64,000 bases of DNA from the NCBI RefSeq assembly GCF_043641665.1, contig NC_092193.1, positions 14,703,501-14,767,500 of the forward strand. Direction: 5' to 3'. The stretch comes from Enoplosus armatus. Lineage: Eukaryota > Chordata > Actinopteri > Centrarchiformes > Enoplosidae. The position numbers and the translations under genes were made by a program. Of the stretch, positions 12,083 to 24,717 are shown piece by piece. Each line of letters starts with the position of its first letter. Position 1 is the first letter of the stretch. The notes beneath the pieces are model-generated. The model ran no database searches. It was not told the DNA's origin and saw only the letters and a program-made list of their open reading frames with translations.

Positions 12083-14774
12083 AGGGAGAGAAAAGGAAAA
12101 TAGAGAGGGAGAGCACCAGGGAGTGGGAGAGAAGGGGGTTGGGAAGGGAAAACGGCCTTATTGATCTCTCATGTGCAAAGCCAGGCAAACACTGAAAGGA
12201 CAGAGCTACACTATTAATGACACTCACAGCCTCAGCTACTAATCCTCATCTATCTATCTATCTATCTATAGTGCCTATAAAAACGTATTCAAATAAATGG
12301 TGTTTTGCTGTCGATCAGTGACAAAAAACACATTAAAACCCCTCTGATTCAAGGTTTTAAACATAATAACTTCCAAGTGAATACTTTTTATAGGCACTCT
12401 ATCACCCAGTCTATCTGATGTGCCAGTTAAAGACACTGTAGTGATTCTGCTCAATCTAATGTTATAGTCCATAAACAGTGATTGATTGTAATATACATCT
12501 GGAGAGAAGGATATCAAGGGTATAACTGTGATGCATTTTACTGTAACACATTGACATGGCATAGTTTTGGAAATCTAGTTATAGAAGCCAAAAGTGGACA
12601 CAAGTTCCCCTTTCAGGCAATATAAAGGTACATTTTCTTTAGGTATGGCCCCTGTGCTTTTCAGTATCAATCAAAACTCTTTATTGTCTATATATTCTTG
12701 TCTGTACTGGTGCTTGTTACCAATCCCCATCCCGGCTCCAATCAATATTTCATCAGAACAGTTGAAGCAGCTTAAGGTTGCCTTGAAATAGATCTGGGGA
12801 TCATATGGAGGCCGTGTTGGATGCAGACTTTATACATGTTTTTAAGTTTTTCTTTTACATCTGTAATTATGAGAGTGATGTCCTGGGTGAGTGCAGAGTA
12901 TGATGCAGAGTATAACCAGTGTTTTAATCCAGTGACATCATGATGACATTCATGTTCACATTTGGCTCCACTGTGGAAGAAGCGTCTGTAATGAGTCCCA
13001 GCGATCATACCTGTCTATGTTCTAAATTTAGAGCTTTTACTACAGAGTATTAAATGCAAAGCCGGAGAGACCGTGCGGTTATTGCGTCTTTCAGCTCCGA
13101 TACGAGTATCGATCCGCGTGCCACATTTAAAAGGGAGAGTGGGAACTGGCGTATTGATCAGGCAGCCTGGGGTCACCCCGCTTCTCCCGCGCAACTAGTT
13201 GGCCCAGTAGCCCCACTGTGTTTATGGTCGGACACAGAGAGAGGGAGTAAAAAAAAAGAGGCGTCGGGTGAGGGAAACTATTTCGAGGTTTATTGTGAAT
13301 CAATGGCGATTTGCTGTGTGCCGATCAAAAATATAGACCTCCGAATTAAGTCTACAACAGCCCGCGTAAACGCAAGTGTACACGCCCAAAGCAGTCCTTA
13401 CCTTCTTTGTTTTCTAGAGCTCTAAATTCACCACAATTAGACTTTCTCTCTTCCTATAAAGAATCCATATTTGTTTCAGGTTATAGGAAATAAGAATCAT
13501 TTTCGTCAGTGATGAAGCTGTGTTTTAGCCGGTTGAACTGTCCGGGGTGCTGGATCTTTTAGGCCTGCGCCTAAGTTTAGTGTGCCTGTTAATAATTTTA
13601 AATAAAAATAAGAAGGTGGAAGGTGACCGGGCTGTTACTTCAGATTGATCTGTTTTAATGTGAAATAATGATATTGAAAGGACAGTATCTTACCGGCCAG
13701 TCGGAGAGCAGACATCCGTTGAAACTCGGGCTCCTGCAGCCACTTCCACATCCTCCTGAAGGTCTCTCGGCCTGACTTGAGCTTACTCCAGGGTTTGGGG
13801 TTCCGTAGCAGGTCTGAGAGGGTCCCCTGTGACCGGCTCAAGATCCTCTGGGCGAATATGGCCTGCGGGATGGAGTATCGCTTTAACTCGGCCGTTATCC
13901 GCTGAGCCACTTCCTTTGTGTTGATTTCCTCCGCCTGGACGCCTGACCCTGCTACTCCCTGCCCGGCTCCGTGGCCGTGCCTCTCCCGGTCCCCCAGCAT
14001 TACCGCGCCGTTCGCCTGGGAGTGGAGGTGACTGTGCGGGTGGTGGTGCATGCCGTTGAGGTTGGAGATCATACCGTGGCCATGGCCCCCTAAACTCCTG
14101 GCCAGGTGCTCTTGGTCGCTTCGGGACAGCATGGAGGCGTGGGACTCAAACCCTGACACCGGAGAGAGCATCTTGGCGTCGGCGGAGAGGTGCGCGCTCG
14201 GACCGTAAGCTGAGAGCGTCTGCTGGGAGTTGTGCAAAGAGCCCAGCCCGCTGGACAGCGGGGAGAGCGAGCCGTGACCCATGCCGGACACGGACATCTC
14301 TTTGGGGTAGTGACTGTACAGGTTGCCCATGGAGGCGAGCCCCCGGTGGTCGTCCCGCATAAGCGTAAAGCTGCCGCTGACGTTCCCGGCGGAGAGTCGT
14401 TGATGGGCGGCAGCATGGTGGTGTGAGTGCGGGTGGTGAAACTTATCCGAGACCGTGGATATCGGAGGTAGATGCTGCAGAGGAGTCAGGGTGGTGTACG
14501 AGTTGCTGAGGCTCATCCCGTTCTCGCACATGCTGATGGACGGGTGCAGGTGTCCGGACAGCGCAGACGGGTCTGTCCGGTAGTCCCCGCCGGAGCCCTC
14601 CAGGAGCGAGGCCATGCCGGAGACCATGGCTGACCGCGCGCCGGGAGCGTGCGAGACCAGATTCCGGGGAGTGGTGCTGGGGGACGGCGACGGCCGCGCG
14701 TGCGGAGAGCTCATGAGGTCTCCCGCGTGGGAGTGCGAGGAGACGCTGTGAAGGTTCTCCATGGTGAGCTCCAT
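3871..14774 (-). CDS. onecut3: onecut3: ONECUT-family cut/homeodomain transcription factor, two coding exons
   Basis: Exon 1 is complement 13694-14774 and exon 2 is complement 3871-4217; joined they give 475 residues with no frame break. The N-terminus (MELTMEN..., GMASLLEG) and the C-terminal TFSKA match ONECUT3 better than ONECUT1/2. A His-rich stretch lies near residues 110-125. The single cut domain covers about residues 283-361 (EINTKEVAQR to MSALRLAA) and the homeodomain about 377-436, with the ONECUT-specific Phe and Met in the recognition helix (VSNFFMNSRRR). Family knowledge: nuclear, binds ATCAAT-like sites, acts in neuron, liver, pancreas and gut endocrine differentiation. The intron (4218-13693) splits the two DNA-binding domains, as in other vertebrate ONECUT genes; donor and acceptor are canonical. 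Paralogue a or b is not resolved. Start chosen at 14774 because it aligns with the family start and no upstream in-frame Met is better. Confidence 0.93.
5745..6245. promoter_or_regulatory. CpG-rich pocket inside the onecut3 intron
   Basis: Local concentration of CG dinucleotides (for example around 5957-6060 and 6075-6130) in an otherwise AT-rich intron, with ATCGAT motifs at about 5961, 6024 and 6034 and a short TG repeat at 6055-6075. It could be an internal promoter or CpG-rich enhancer. Nothing in the sequence proves activity. Confidence 0.3.
6720..7480. promoter_or_regulatory. Candidate conserved non-coding block in the onecut3 intron
   Basis: About 760 bases free of simple repeats, of balanced composition, with ATTGATTGAT at about 6736-6745 and a 17-18 bp imperfect direct repeat (TCAATACATATTTCAAAT-like) at 7079-7117. 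Short open frames here do not resemble known proteins. Called only on composition and motif content; conservation was not tested. Confidence 0.25.
8518..8559. repeat. (GT)n microsatellite
   Basis: About 40 bases of GT repeat at the left edge of a CpG-containing stretch in the onecut3 intron. Confidence 0.95.
9764..9819. repeat. Perfect 19-bp inverted repeat with 18-base loop
   Basis: Left arm 9764-9782 (GCTACATTATGTAATTAGA) is the exact reverse complement of the right arm 9801-9819. The loop 9783-9800 is itself a near direct repeat of ACTGATAC. Each arm contains a TAATTA core. Perfect pairing suggests a recent or constrained element. Confidence 0.9.
9846..9880. repeat. (CA)n microsatellite
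   Basis: About 35 bases of CA repeat shortly after the perfect inverted repeat. Confidence 0.95.
10889..10920. repeat. (CA)n microsatellite
   Basis: CA run in the onecut3 intron; a purine-rich GGGA/GAGA tract (about 10720-10815) precedes it. Confidence 0.9.
12047..12075. repeat. (AG)n microsatellite
   Basis: GA run continuing into an impure GGGA tract to about 12145. Confidence 0.9.
12267..12405. mobile_element. Short MITE-like non-autonomous DNA transposon
   Basis: The two ends are near-perfect terminal inverted repeats of about 24 bases: the left end reads GTGCCTATAAAAACGTATTC and the right end, reverse complemented, reads GTGCCTATAAAAAGTATTCA. The interior is about 90 bases, AT-rich and non-coding. 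The left end abuts an (ATCT)n tract, which may be the insertion target. The terminus resembles the AGTGCCT...AAAGTATTC ends I recall from abundant fish DNA elements; the superfamily is not assigned. It sits in the onecut3 intron. Confidence 0.8.
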
Positions 14775-15300
14775 AGCTGAAAGGATATGAGTTCCCCTGT
14801 CCCACCCTCCCCACCCTCTCCCCCTGTCTCTCCCTCTCGCTCCTGTCTCTCACGCTCACTCAGGGACGCGCGCTCTCTTACCCCCTAGCCCTCCTGGAGC
14901 GATAAAATGACCAGACCGTTTGAATGCCAATCCATTGATTCAAATTCTCCGATCAATCCAGTGTGGTGTAGATAAGTTCTGATGTTCCGAGGAAGGTGCA
15001 GAAGCGAGCGTCTCCGCGGCGCCGTAGCGCTTTATGCCTTCATGTGGACGGGAGCTCTCCAGGGTTATATCTCATCTCTGGTCCAACAGCGCTTCCACTA
15101 AGAGCAGGCTGAGCCGCGTGTCAGAGTCATGGGAGCGCGCCTCTGTGTATTTAAAATGTGGGGCGGGTACGAGCAGAGGCTTCTTAATAGTCTTCCTCAC
15201 TGAGAGGAAAACGCGGCTGGTGAAGACACAAAGTCTCACACCGGATATCTCACAGTTTTAAATGATCCCGCATATCACTTAGTTTTGAGAAGAAGTAAAT
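14775..15300 (-). promoter_or_regulatory. onecut3 promoter and 5' UTR region
   Basis: Sequence immediately upstream (minus strand) of the onecut3 start. It is GC/CpG-rich (clusters at about 14860-14880, 15005-15030 and 15115-15165) and carries ATTGAT/ATCAAT motifs at 14934-14957, which are the type bound by ONECUT proteins themselves. A TATA-like ATAAA lies at about 15032 in minus orientation. Exact start of transcription is not determined. Confidence 0.5.
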
Positions 15301-16290
15301 ATTTAACATAGTGCCTATGACGTTTGCATGTGGGCGCGTGCGCCCGTGTAGCCCGCTGGTGCCTGTGCACATGTGACATCAGACAGGTGATGTCCTGACG
15401 TGGAATATGTGTAAAATACAGTCAGCATCAGTTTCCGGACACAGGAGTTCCTTACAGATAAACTTTGTTTTCCCACGGACTGTATGGTTTTGCATTTATG
15501 CGCTTAGTGATAAACATGATCGAAGTATTGATTGACAGAGATTAATGACGTGGCGCAGGCCGGTGCGGGGGTGGGGTGGGGACGAAGGAGGTCACAAAGT
15601 AAGTTAGGATCCCAACGCTGCTGCAGACCAATGACTGAACAGAAGCCCCAAGTTCCGCAAGTCCAGAGATGAAGTTCAGTGTGTTCAGTGTTTCATCTGC
15701 TTGTCTACAAACTAAATAATACTGTGTACACTATATCTTTTCTATGATACTCCAGAAAACTGTCACAGTCCAGAGGAAAGTGGACTGCAGCCTTAACAGA
15801 CCAAGATGAGATCAGTTTTAAATTAAACTGAATTTGTAACAGTGGGGAGTTGATTTTAACAGAAGTAAATTGATGAATGAGTGAATGAATAGGATATATC
15901 TTCTTAACTTGTGAGGCAGTTGGGTCACTTGTGATTTTATGTTGAAGCAATCATTTGGATCACTAGAAATGTAGTAGTGTATGTGACTAAAGTAAAGAAC
16001 TTGTTAACAAAGCTATTCCAGAATATAAGAATGATAGTATAATAACAACAATAATATGGAGGCCTGCATTTATTTTCTTTAATGTTGGATTTTATATTAT
16101 TTATTTATATTGTATATGCAGACAGTCAGGTCTTCAGTGTGTTAGCGGTCTAATCGCTTTGCTCACTAACAGAAATAGATAGTCGGACACCTCGAGGAGC
16201 AGATCGGCACCGGGCTCGTGATTGATGCGTGTACCATCCGCTTCTTCAGCCACGGCCGATATGCAGATGTTGCTTTGTTGTTTAGCTGCG

Positions 16291-16317
16291 TGCGTGCGTG
16301 CGTGTGTGTGTGTGTGT

Positions 16318-16350
<33 letters not shown>
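16291..16350. repeat. (TG)n microsatellite
   Basis: GCGT units grade into GT repeats, interrupted once by TCTG. Confidence 0.9.
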
Positions 16351-19300
16351 AACTAGACTTTAAGCAGGTTATAAAGAAATGTGAGAAGCTTTAAAACAGT
16401 TGCGCCACTTTGTTGTGCTAATGGTCTGTTTGTCTTTCATTTTGATGGATTGTTATATTGTTCTCAGTAATTCCGTTTGCTGCACAGGGCAAATTAAGAA
16501 ATGACCAATCGAATATAAAGACAATTATAGTTATTTCCACCCGTATTATTAAGTCTGTTCATTAAACATTAACAGATAATAACAACATAATATTCCCAGA
16601 CAGAGGGCAGATTCTGCCTTTAATTCAACAGTGACAATGGTCAACCGAAGTATTAAAGATAAATAGAGCTTTTAAAAAATTATGTTTTACAACTTATAGC
16701 CAATGCTTATTTCAAAGCAAGAATTAATGTATAGCATAAACAAATTAATTAAATATATTATTTGCTATTGGATGTTGAACTATATGCTTCAAAAGGCTCT
16801 ATAGGATCTTTTTCGATTTTTTAAAAACCTAAAATAAACCTGAATAGAAATTACATTTTTCAGTATAAGTGCATTTTTAAGGCCTTTTATTTTTTAGGAA
16901 TTAAACAACATAGCTGACAAGAAACGGACACACACTCAGACTCACACGCACCTTTCTGAGCAGTGTGCTGCTGTCTGTGAGCTGCAGGCCTCCTGTCCCA
17001 CAACCCAAAACGCGCCCGGAAGATAAAGACTGAGCCGAAGATTGTTTCTGCACATTTTTATTCGCCAGATCACAAATATACTTTTTAAGAGCGTGGGGTC
17101 AAAAAATAATTTTAAGCAACGACAGCCTATAAATTAAACCGGAAAAGTCCATCCACACTAACTGTTATTTCTGGATATCATAAAGCTCCATGGTGAAGCC
17201 GTTTCCCCTGAAGTTCGATATATTGATCATCGATCACTTCAATCTCACTCGGGGCTGTTTGCTAAACACAGAGGCATTTGTAGGAGATCGTTTCAGTGGT
17301 TAGGCTTTGACCTGTAGCACCTGAATGACTGGCACCGGGAATATGTGGGAAAAATAAATAAATGTCAGCCGCGTTGTTTTATTATCTATTGACAAAAAGG
17401 CCATTCTAAACTTCCGCTTCTTCCTCCTTTCAGTGAGGTTAATAATGAAATCCGTGTTGGCCTATTTAGGTTCTTACATTGATGTGATTCACAGGCACGA
17501 GCTTATTTCGATGATGACAGAAAACAATTCCGCTTATTTATTTTATTACAAAGTAAAAGAAATGTTTTTTTTATCTGCTACGGCACGTAATTCTCGTATT
17601 TATTTATTTACTTAAATTTAAATTAAATCTAAGCAGAATGACAAGGCAGTTTATTTTGTGTGCATCTTCCAACATTCACCTTTGTCAGCAAAATTCAAAT
17701 GTTCATATTTGAGAAAGACTGATGAGTTGTGGTAAATGATTAAAATTAAAAATGCTAAATTAGTAAAATAAATAAATAAATAAAGAGCAGCTGAAACACA
17801 GCAGAAGAGAGCTCATTGAGAAACATTCAAGATGTTTCCTCTTCCTCGTCAAAATGTGCTGAAGTGCACTGCATGCATCATTAGAGGACTCTGCAGCTTA
17901 TTTATGTGCACACACACGCAGGAGCTGGCTGTAGAAGTGAAGAGGTGCTTTAACCCACAAAAAGTCTTCTGTGCTGTCTAGCTAACATAATTGATTGCAT
18001 GTTTTACAAAACAAAAATATAAAAATATATTGATTACATTTATTTCTGTCTTTCTGTGAGATGACTGAGCCACAGCTAAAAAGGAAACTGAAATGCAGAA
18101 AACAAAAAAAAATGCAAGCTGTACATGCTGGCTGGAAAGAAAAAAAGTTCACATTTACAGTATTGGGACAAAGAAATATCATCGAGCTACATCAGACATT
18201 TTCTGCACATTGGCTGAACATTGCCTTTCACATCAGCATAGTAAATCAGAAAAAGAATCAGTAAAAAAGTGTTTTTCCCACATTGGCTTCTGTCACCTCA
18301 CTAATGTTTTTATTATCAGGTCTCAAAGTTTTACATCTGCTGTGGTGGAAAGGTGAGTGAGGTCTGTCACATTTCAGTTTATCAATTTTTTATCAAAACA
18401 TGTCCTGAATGTTAGATACACGACTGTCAGTCAATGTGACATTATTTACATGTATATGGGAAATAATGTAAAGTTTAAATGCATTAAAGTATAATTCACA
18501 CGCGACAGTTTGTGTTTTATTCGAGATAATTCAACCTATTGAAAGTCTTTTACTGCAAGGAGTGCTTCAGCAATTTAATCTCAAGTGTTTTGTATAAAAG
18601 ATAGTACAGATTCAGAAAGCAGCTTCTGAGTGTTGCAGTGAACGTTTACATTGTAGTGTAGTCTGGATATTTTCCTGTTGCAGTAGTAGTGAGCTGTACT
18701 GGCTTCAGTTTTGATAAAGGAGTCTATTATCAGCTTTTTCAAGATGAGAGAATACAAGTCGCCCTTAAAATCTAATAGATCAGAGCAAAAAGGAAATTAA
18801 ATGATCATAGATTGAAGAGAATATTAACAACAGCATCATTACATCGCAGCAGTGTCTGTGATTATCAAAGAATAACAATGCACGTAAGACATTAATGCTA
18901 GTAATAGTGAAGATGGTTAAATTTGGGTTTCTTTGTCAGTTTGTTCCAACACAGAAGCAATTTGTTTTCACATGTTACGGTGCAGTAAACAATTGAAAAA
19001 AGTCATACTGATTAAAACAACTCGCTAACTTAATCTACTCACTCAATTGGCACAAAACTGAAACACCAAATGAGGATATTCTTATCATTGATTGTAAGTC
19101 TGCAGAGTATTTTAAGTCAAGAATTCAGGCACAGTTTAAGAAAACAACGAGATCCAAAGATCATGTATCCCCTTTTATTTCTGAGTCATTGTTTTTTCAG
19201 CATTTCAACACATAGTAATGGTGATGTTTTCATTAATCATATCTCTTTATCAAGTGAAAATGCACAGGAGTAAAACTATCCAGCATCCGTTTCCTCTCAG

Positions 19301-20377
19301 GCAACGGTTGCTAAGTAACAGAAGGAGAGATGTATTGAGACAGAATAGTCAATCAATTCTCCTGTGAGGTGTGTGTGTCGTACAGCCATATTGTTTCTGC
19401 AGTTGAGTGTATGTCTGTAAGTAACGGCAGAGAGAATATATGTATGTTTTCAAAGCTACGAAGAGAATTTAAATATCTGAAATATCAATTTATTGTCAGC
19501 GGTGAAATCTTCTTGGAAAGTAGATTATGATATAAATGGGTCACAAATTCTCTGATAGATTCCCACACTTGTCATTTCAACCACTTAATATTGAGAACAT
19601 AATCATCTTCAACCATTTTATATCCAAAGGTCATAAGTCACCTCACTTCTCCTGCAGGGATTATCTGCTTTTCATCACATCAATCACGCATTCCCAGGGA
19701 AAAACTCTTATCTCTGCCGTACAGAGGCAAAGCAACAGATTATTAGTCAGCTGGACCGCTGGAAGACCTTATGCTGCCCGTACCCAAAAGGGACGCATTG
19801 GACATCATTTGCTTTGCCCCCAGATCGAAAACAGCTCCAAAAAACAAAAACAACCCTGACCCCCCCGGACTTCGTTGTTGAACAGAACAGCTTCCAACTT
19901 TAGGATTGTTCAACTGTGAAATCAAGAGATTCTGTTTCTGATGATCTATTCAATAGACAAAAAGGGTTATTTTTGTATTGAGAATCGGGGGTCTAAGGAT
20001 AGAGTGTGGTATGTTGTGCAGATTGTCATGCCCTATGAGGCAAGTGATTTGGGGGTATATAAATAAAATAAATTTGAGAGGCTCTAAAATGAATTGTACC
20101 ATCTCGACTTAGCCATATTGAGTGGGTGGTCTATGCCAGGGAACCTGGGAAACCATTCTATGAAAACACTCCTATCTTTTCTAACTTCTCCATAAAAATA
20201 TGAGATTTCTGCTTCGAAATGCTTAAAAACTGGACATTAACCCACAAGAAGGCAAGTGGAAATATACAGATTTACTGTGAACCTCCTTCTCCATGTCTGT
20301 TTCTCTCAGGTCTCCTACAGCAGGAGGCAGAGAAATATGCTGGTTTCATACACTTCATCGATTTTGCCCTCGAACAA

Positions 20378-20381
<4 letters not shown>

Positions 20382-20434
<53 letters not shown>
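20382..20434. repeat. (GA)n microsatellite
   Basis: About 53 bases of pure AG/GA; its Arg-Glu or Leu-Ser translations are artefacts. Confidence 0.95.
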
Positions 20435-20438
<4 letters not shown>

Positions 20439-21019
20439 GAAAGATGGAGGCAGGGAGCGGGGAGAGGAGGAGTGAGGAAAATGAGAGATAGATGAAGAGC
20501 ACTTGCCACAATGGTACATTTTCTTGTTTCATCTAAACACACAGACAACAATTCAAGATTCGGTTTGGCAATCATTGGCAGCTGGAAAAGGACATACAGG
20601 GATGCATTTAATGTTGGGAACATTTAAATGTGTGTGTGTTTACACTTCAGTGGGGAAAACACTCATCAAGACGGCTTCAAGCTCCAAAATGCGGAAAAGG
20701 CGGCATTTACTCTGCGAATGAGTGTGACACAGAGCAACAGGGAAGAAGAGGAGGACAGAGAAAGAGAGAGAGAGAGAGAGAGAGAGTTGGGCTGGTGTTA
20801 AGGTGATTAGTCTGGTGGGTTGGCGATAGAGAGAGTTGATCAATAACCTATCGATCTCCCATTGCGAGTGTCAGGGGGGTAGTGGGAAAGAGAGGGAGGG
20901 TGAGAGAAAGGATAGGGAGGGAGTCGGTCCTGGCTTGACTTTTAAAAATCCTTTACTCTGCAGATGACAAATAACCCATTAGATTGCAGGAGAGCTGGAA
21001 AATCTGGAAATTCTTCCTG

Positions 21020-21022
<3 letters not shown>

Positions 21023-21059
<37 letters not shown>
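21023..21059. repeat. (CA)n microsatellite
   Basis: Pure CA run of about 37 bases in the onecut3-SLC22 interval. Confidence 0.95.
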
Positions 21060-21061
<2 letters not shown>

Positions 21062-22918
21062 GTGCCTTTTCTGAATGTCGCAAATATTTCTCACTTCCAA
21101 ATAAGCATGGCACAGACAATTTTTCAACTGCGGCTGCATGCAAAAGAAAAATCATTTCTGTAAGTAGTGTGGAGGAACTATTGAGCTCAATGCAGTGAAG
21201 TTACTTAGCAGACCATTACTTCGAAGAATTCCTCCAGGCTGAAACATTCACTGAAGCAAGTCTCACTCGATACTCACCCCGAAGCCTTTTTAAAAAGCTT
21301 TGCAATAAGTCTATTAGAAACAAGTGACAAATCTGAATGCAAAACACAAGCAGGAAAGAAACAAAAGCTGCCAGTTTCCACTCACTTTTTTGTGAATTGT
21401 GGGCTGCGAGAAGGCAAATGTGTTGCATCCGAGAACAGTGCGTGTGATCAGTGAATATTCTCTGTTGAAAATAATGAGATGATGACAAACATGGCTATTA
21501 ACCATGCAGTCCCCTCAGGCCTCCTCCCGGACAAGAACAGCGGTTATTAGAGTCTGAAAAATGAATACAGAGAGAAAACTCTTTAAAAAGGAATATATAT
21601 ATTTATGTGCAGGTGTCTTTGTTATGTGTGTGTCACCCAGGAGAGAGGTCATGGTGTTACAAGGTTTGTGGCTCCCCGGTGTAATCTGGACTATGCCGAG
21701 TGGGGGTCAGAGTTGAGGGGTGAGAGGTGAGGGGTCACTTAGCCCTTGAAAATACCTTAGAGCCCAAAGGACGGATGTCAGAGTAATAGAGAGGATGGTT
21801 ATTGAACAAGCCATCATTTTTATTGTCAGCACCCATATACCGGAAGTCTTTTACTACAGCAGGTGGGGTTAAAGCATCCAAAGTGGAGTCAGGGTTTCGG
21901 TGCAGGTACGTCTGCATCGAAATAAAAACACAGTGCCTTTCCTGCAATGAATCACCATTGTACTCCGCTCTCTCTTTGCAGAGGCTTGGAGATTTGATGG
22001 CAGAGAATGATGGATTCTCCTCGCATTGGGGCTCAGCTCTCAAACGGCCATCATCATTACAGGATCCTGCTGACTTCAGGGCTCATTCGGACAAATGGAG
22101 GGGGCTTCTGATATTTGAGGGAGGCCATGTGTAATAATGGTTAATGGGGGAAACACGGCCTCTTTGTCCGGTCGTCTCTTTCTCATCCACGCTCGGCTCT
22201 CCCATCCTTCATCCCGCCCTCCATTTCCTCATTTTCCTCTCGTTTCTCTTCCTCCGCCTGGCTCTCTCCTTCTTATGTCCTTGTCTCCCTGTGTGCCACT
22301 ACTCCCCCCTCCATGCCTCCATCCACCCCCCTGTCTCTGCTGCCACGTAGTGCCTCAAATTAATGTAGAGATATTGACATGTGATGGGCCTGGGAGACAT
22401 AGATCATCAGGAGGGCTGGGATGGCCAAACGGATGGAGAGGCTTCCCTTTCCTCCACTCTACAGCAGCTTACTTAGCTGGCTATCTGTGGCTGCCCAGCA
22501 AATATCCACCAACAACACCAAGTTGTTAACAGAATCTTCAAGTCCGCAATCAGCTGATTGACTTCCTGTGTGACTCAGAGGTGGAGGCAAGATGGAGGAA
22601 ATGGGTGACATTTTCATCTGTGATTTACACACACAAGCACACCTTTACAAAAAATTAGCCGGCACAAACGTCTCGCACACCAGCCTCCACACTACACTTG
22701 AAGTGAAGAAGATGCTGTTAACAATGTGCAAAAGGCCAGTTGGTCAATATGCCAATTACATAGATGAGGGTATGGAAAGGGCAAATGATAGCCAATCAGT
22801 GAAGTGCTTTTACTGTCTTCCAGCAAGAGCTGACCTCCTGACCCTGTTTGACGACCCTCAGGCCAAAGGTCACCTCTCCGGGGGTCAGAGGGCATTGCCA
22901 TGCGCTGACCAGAGAGGC

Positions 22919-22932
22919 GTTGCTATGGTAAC
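22919..22932. promoter_or_regulatory. RFX X-box-like palindrome
   Basis: GTTGCTATGGTAAC fits the palindromic X-box consensus (GTNRCC-N-RGYAAC type) bound by RFX factors, with one mismatch in the left half. A second, weaker match, GTTGCTAAGTAAC, is at 19307-19319. Site identity only; no evidence of use. Confidence 0.45.
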
Positions 22933-24717
22933 AGCAATGGCCGAAGAATGGCAAGGTGTGGCGGTGAGAGAGGGGGGTTACATCACTTGTTTAAGCTGCA
23001 TTCAGTGGCAGCTGGTGAAAATGTTTCCAGGTGGAGCTGCGCCATATCTACCCAGGTTCAGTAGCCCTCTGAACACAGTCCATTTATCACTTAAATTAAC
23101 AACTTATGATGGCAACATTTTAAAAAACTTAAGGCATTTTTACACACACACACGAAAAAATGCACCAGTGAAACTTTCGAATACACCAGCTTGACACCAG
23201 GTTTTTGATTTCGGGAATTATTTCATTGGATTTCCATTTGTGTTTTAAAATTATCTTGTTGAAAACTAATTCATTACAATGAACTGTATCGTGATGGCCA
23301 CAGCCACACACGGAGATAAGATCTCACCTCATTAGTTTTAGTACCTACACAGGTTCATTTCATTTGCGGTCAACAACATTTAAACGATTAATATTACAAT
23401 TTGTTTGATTTGTAATGCGTTACATTAATCATTTGTCTCTACCTGGTTGTTGGGGGAGGTTCCTTTCTGATGGAGCAAAAGGTGTGGCCGAGGGCTGAGG
23501 ACTCTTAAATCCTGGAGCCAGCTCATCAGGCCGGACCACGTGCTGCCATGTCATGGGGGGGATTTGGGTTTATTAAGTTTTGCTTTGAATGTAGTTGGTG
23601 TCCATCTTGTTTACCCATTGTGCATCATTTGGTTTAACCAAGCCACTATATATGTTCAGGTGTGTCATAGTGGCAGGGCAGCTTGTGCAGTTAACACCTT
23701 GTTTAGTTGTTATATTGAGTATGGCTTTGTTGACCTCTTTTGTAGGCTTAATTATCATCTTCTTGGTTTACAATGTTTTTGCTTTTTTCTCAAACTCCTG
23801 TTTCTTTGTTGCCTCACTGCTTGGGCCAAAACAGTATACATATTATTTATTTTAGTTACTTTACAGATTAAGATGTTCAATTAAAAAGGTTTACCTAAGT
23901 AAAGTTTCTGAACACTGCTTTTATCACAACCTGTGAATATAAACATATATCTGCAGAAGGATCTCCTTCCATACCAGCACATCACTGACCATTTTGTGCT
24001 ATGTTGCACCATCTTGTGGTGGTTGTACAGCTACTACTTTACTATTAGTGTTGCTGAAATTAAATTGTATTTATCAATTTTGGGTAACAGATCTTTCCCT
24101 CTCTGTTGATGTTATGTCTTCTGTCACACATTAGTACCTGTACAGTTTTTCACTGTCTGGGCTTTTCCAAGGCTCTCACACACACAAACTTGTTTCCATC
24201 ACCAAAGAGGACACTGCACTGCTTACATTAATTCACCGGAGATTCACCCACTTCTTATCCATAACCACCACATACCCAACTCCAACCACAACCCTGATCT
24301 TAACCTTAAGAGGTGTGTCCCCATAAGGAGTCTTCAAAGTGTGATTAACAGATTACTGTCGTCACAATGTGAGTATACGTTTACACACACGGACAGAAGA
24401 CTGCAGTCCACAAAGAGTGACTAGTGCAGCGCTGCAGTGGTGAACCAGCCGGAACCTGTCAAAAGAGCTGGATTATTTCACTCATTTAAGATCAGCTCAG
24501 GGTTTCTTCTCTGCCGCTTCACCCCAGCTGATCTCGTGGAAGATCTTTTTTATTGTGTTCTATGTGATAACACTTATCTGTGTCACCTTCTCAGGGCAAC
24601 CTGACGTAATCCAGTCAAACAGGGCTCGTGAGCTGACATAAACTTGGTGTGAAGAAGAGAAAGAGAGAAACCCTGTAAATCCCGTGGAGATAAACACCAT
24701 CAGGCTTTTTTAAAGTC

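Larger units (their letters stand above)
4218..13693 (-). other. onecut3 intron 1 (9.5 kb)
   Basis: Single intron between the cut-domain exon and the homeodomain exon; on the minus strand the donor reads GCCG|GTAAGA and the acceptor CTCCAG|CATGT. It contains CpG-rich pockets (about 5.74-6.24, 8.57-8.72 and 13.05-13.25 kb), a repeat-poor block at 6.72-7.48 kb that could be regulatory, microsatellites, a MITE (12.27-12.40 kb) and a perfect inverted repeat (9764-9819). No other gene was recognised inside it. Confidence 0.85.
15301..24717. other. Intergenic interval between onecut3 and the SLC22 gene
   Basis: 9.4 kb with no recognised gene. It contains microsatellites at 16291-16350 (TG), 20382-20434 and 20762-20786 (GA), and 21023-21059 (CA); two RFX X-box-like palindromes (19307-19319 and 22919-22932); and repeat-poor stretches (about 19.5-20.3, 21.7-22.1 and 22.35-23.1 kb) that could hold enhancers of onecut3. 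The 200-codon open frame at 22592-23194 resembles no protein I know and lacks splice or promoter context. Confidence 0.6.

Noticed and set aside
14090..14859. Other-frame open frames over onecut3 exon 1
   Set aside because: Shadows of the GC-rich coding exon; only one minus frame matches a known family.
22592..23194. 200-codon plus-strand open frame
   Set aside because: No recognisable domain, no supporting splice or promoter signals, and AT-rich neighbours; the contained X-box suggests regulatory DNA instead.
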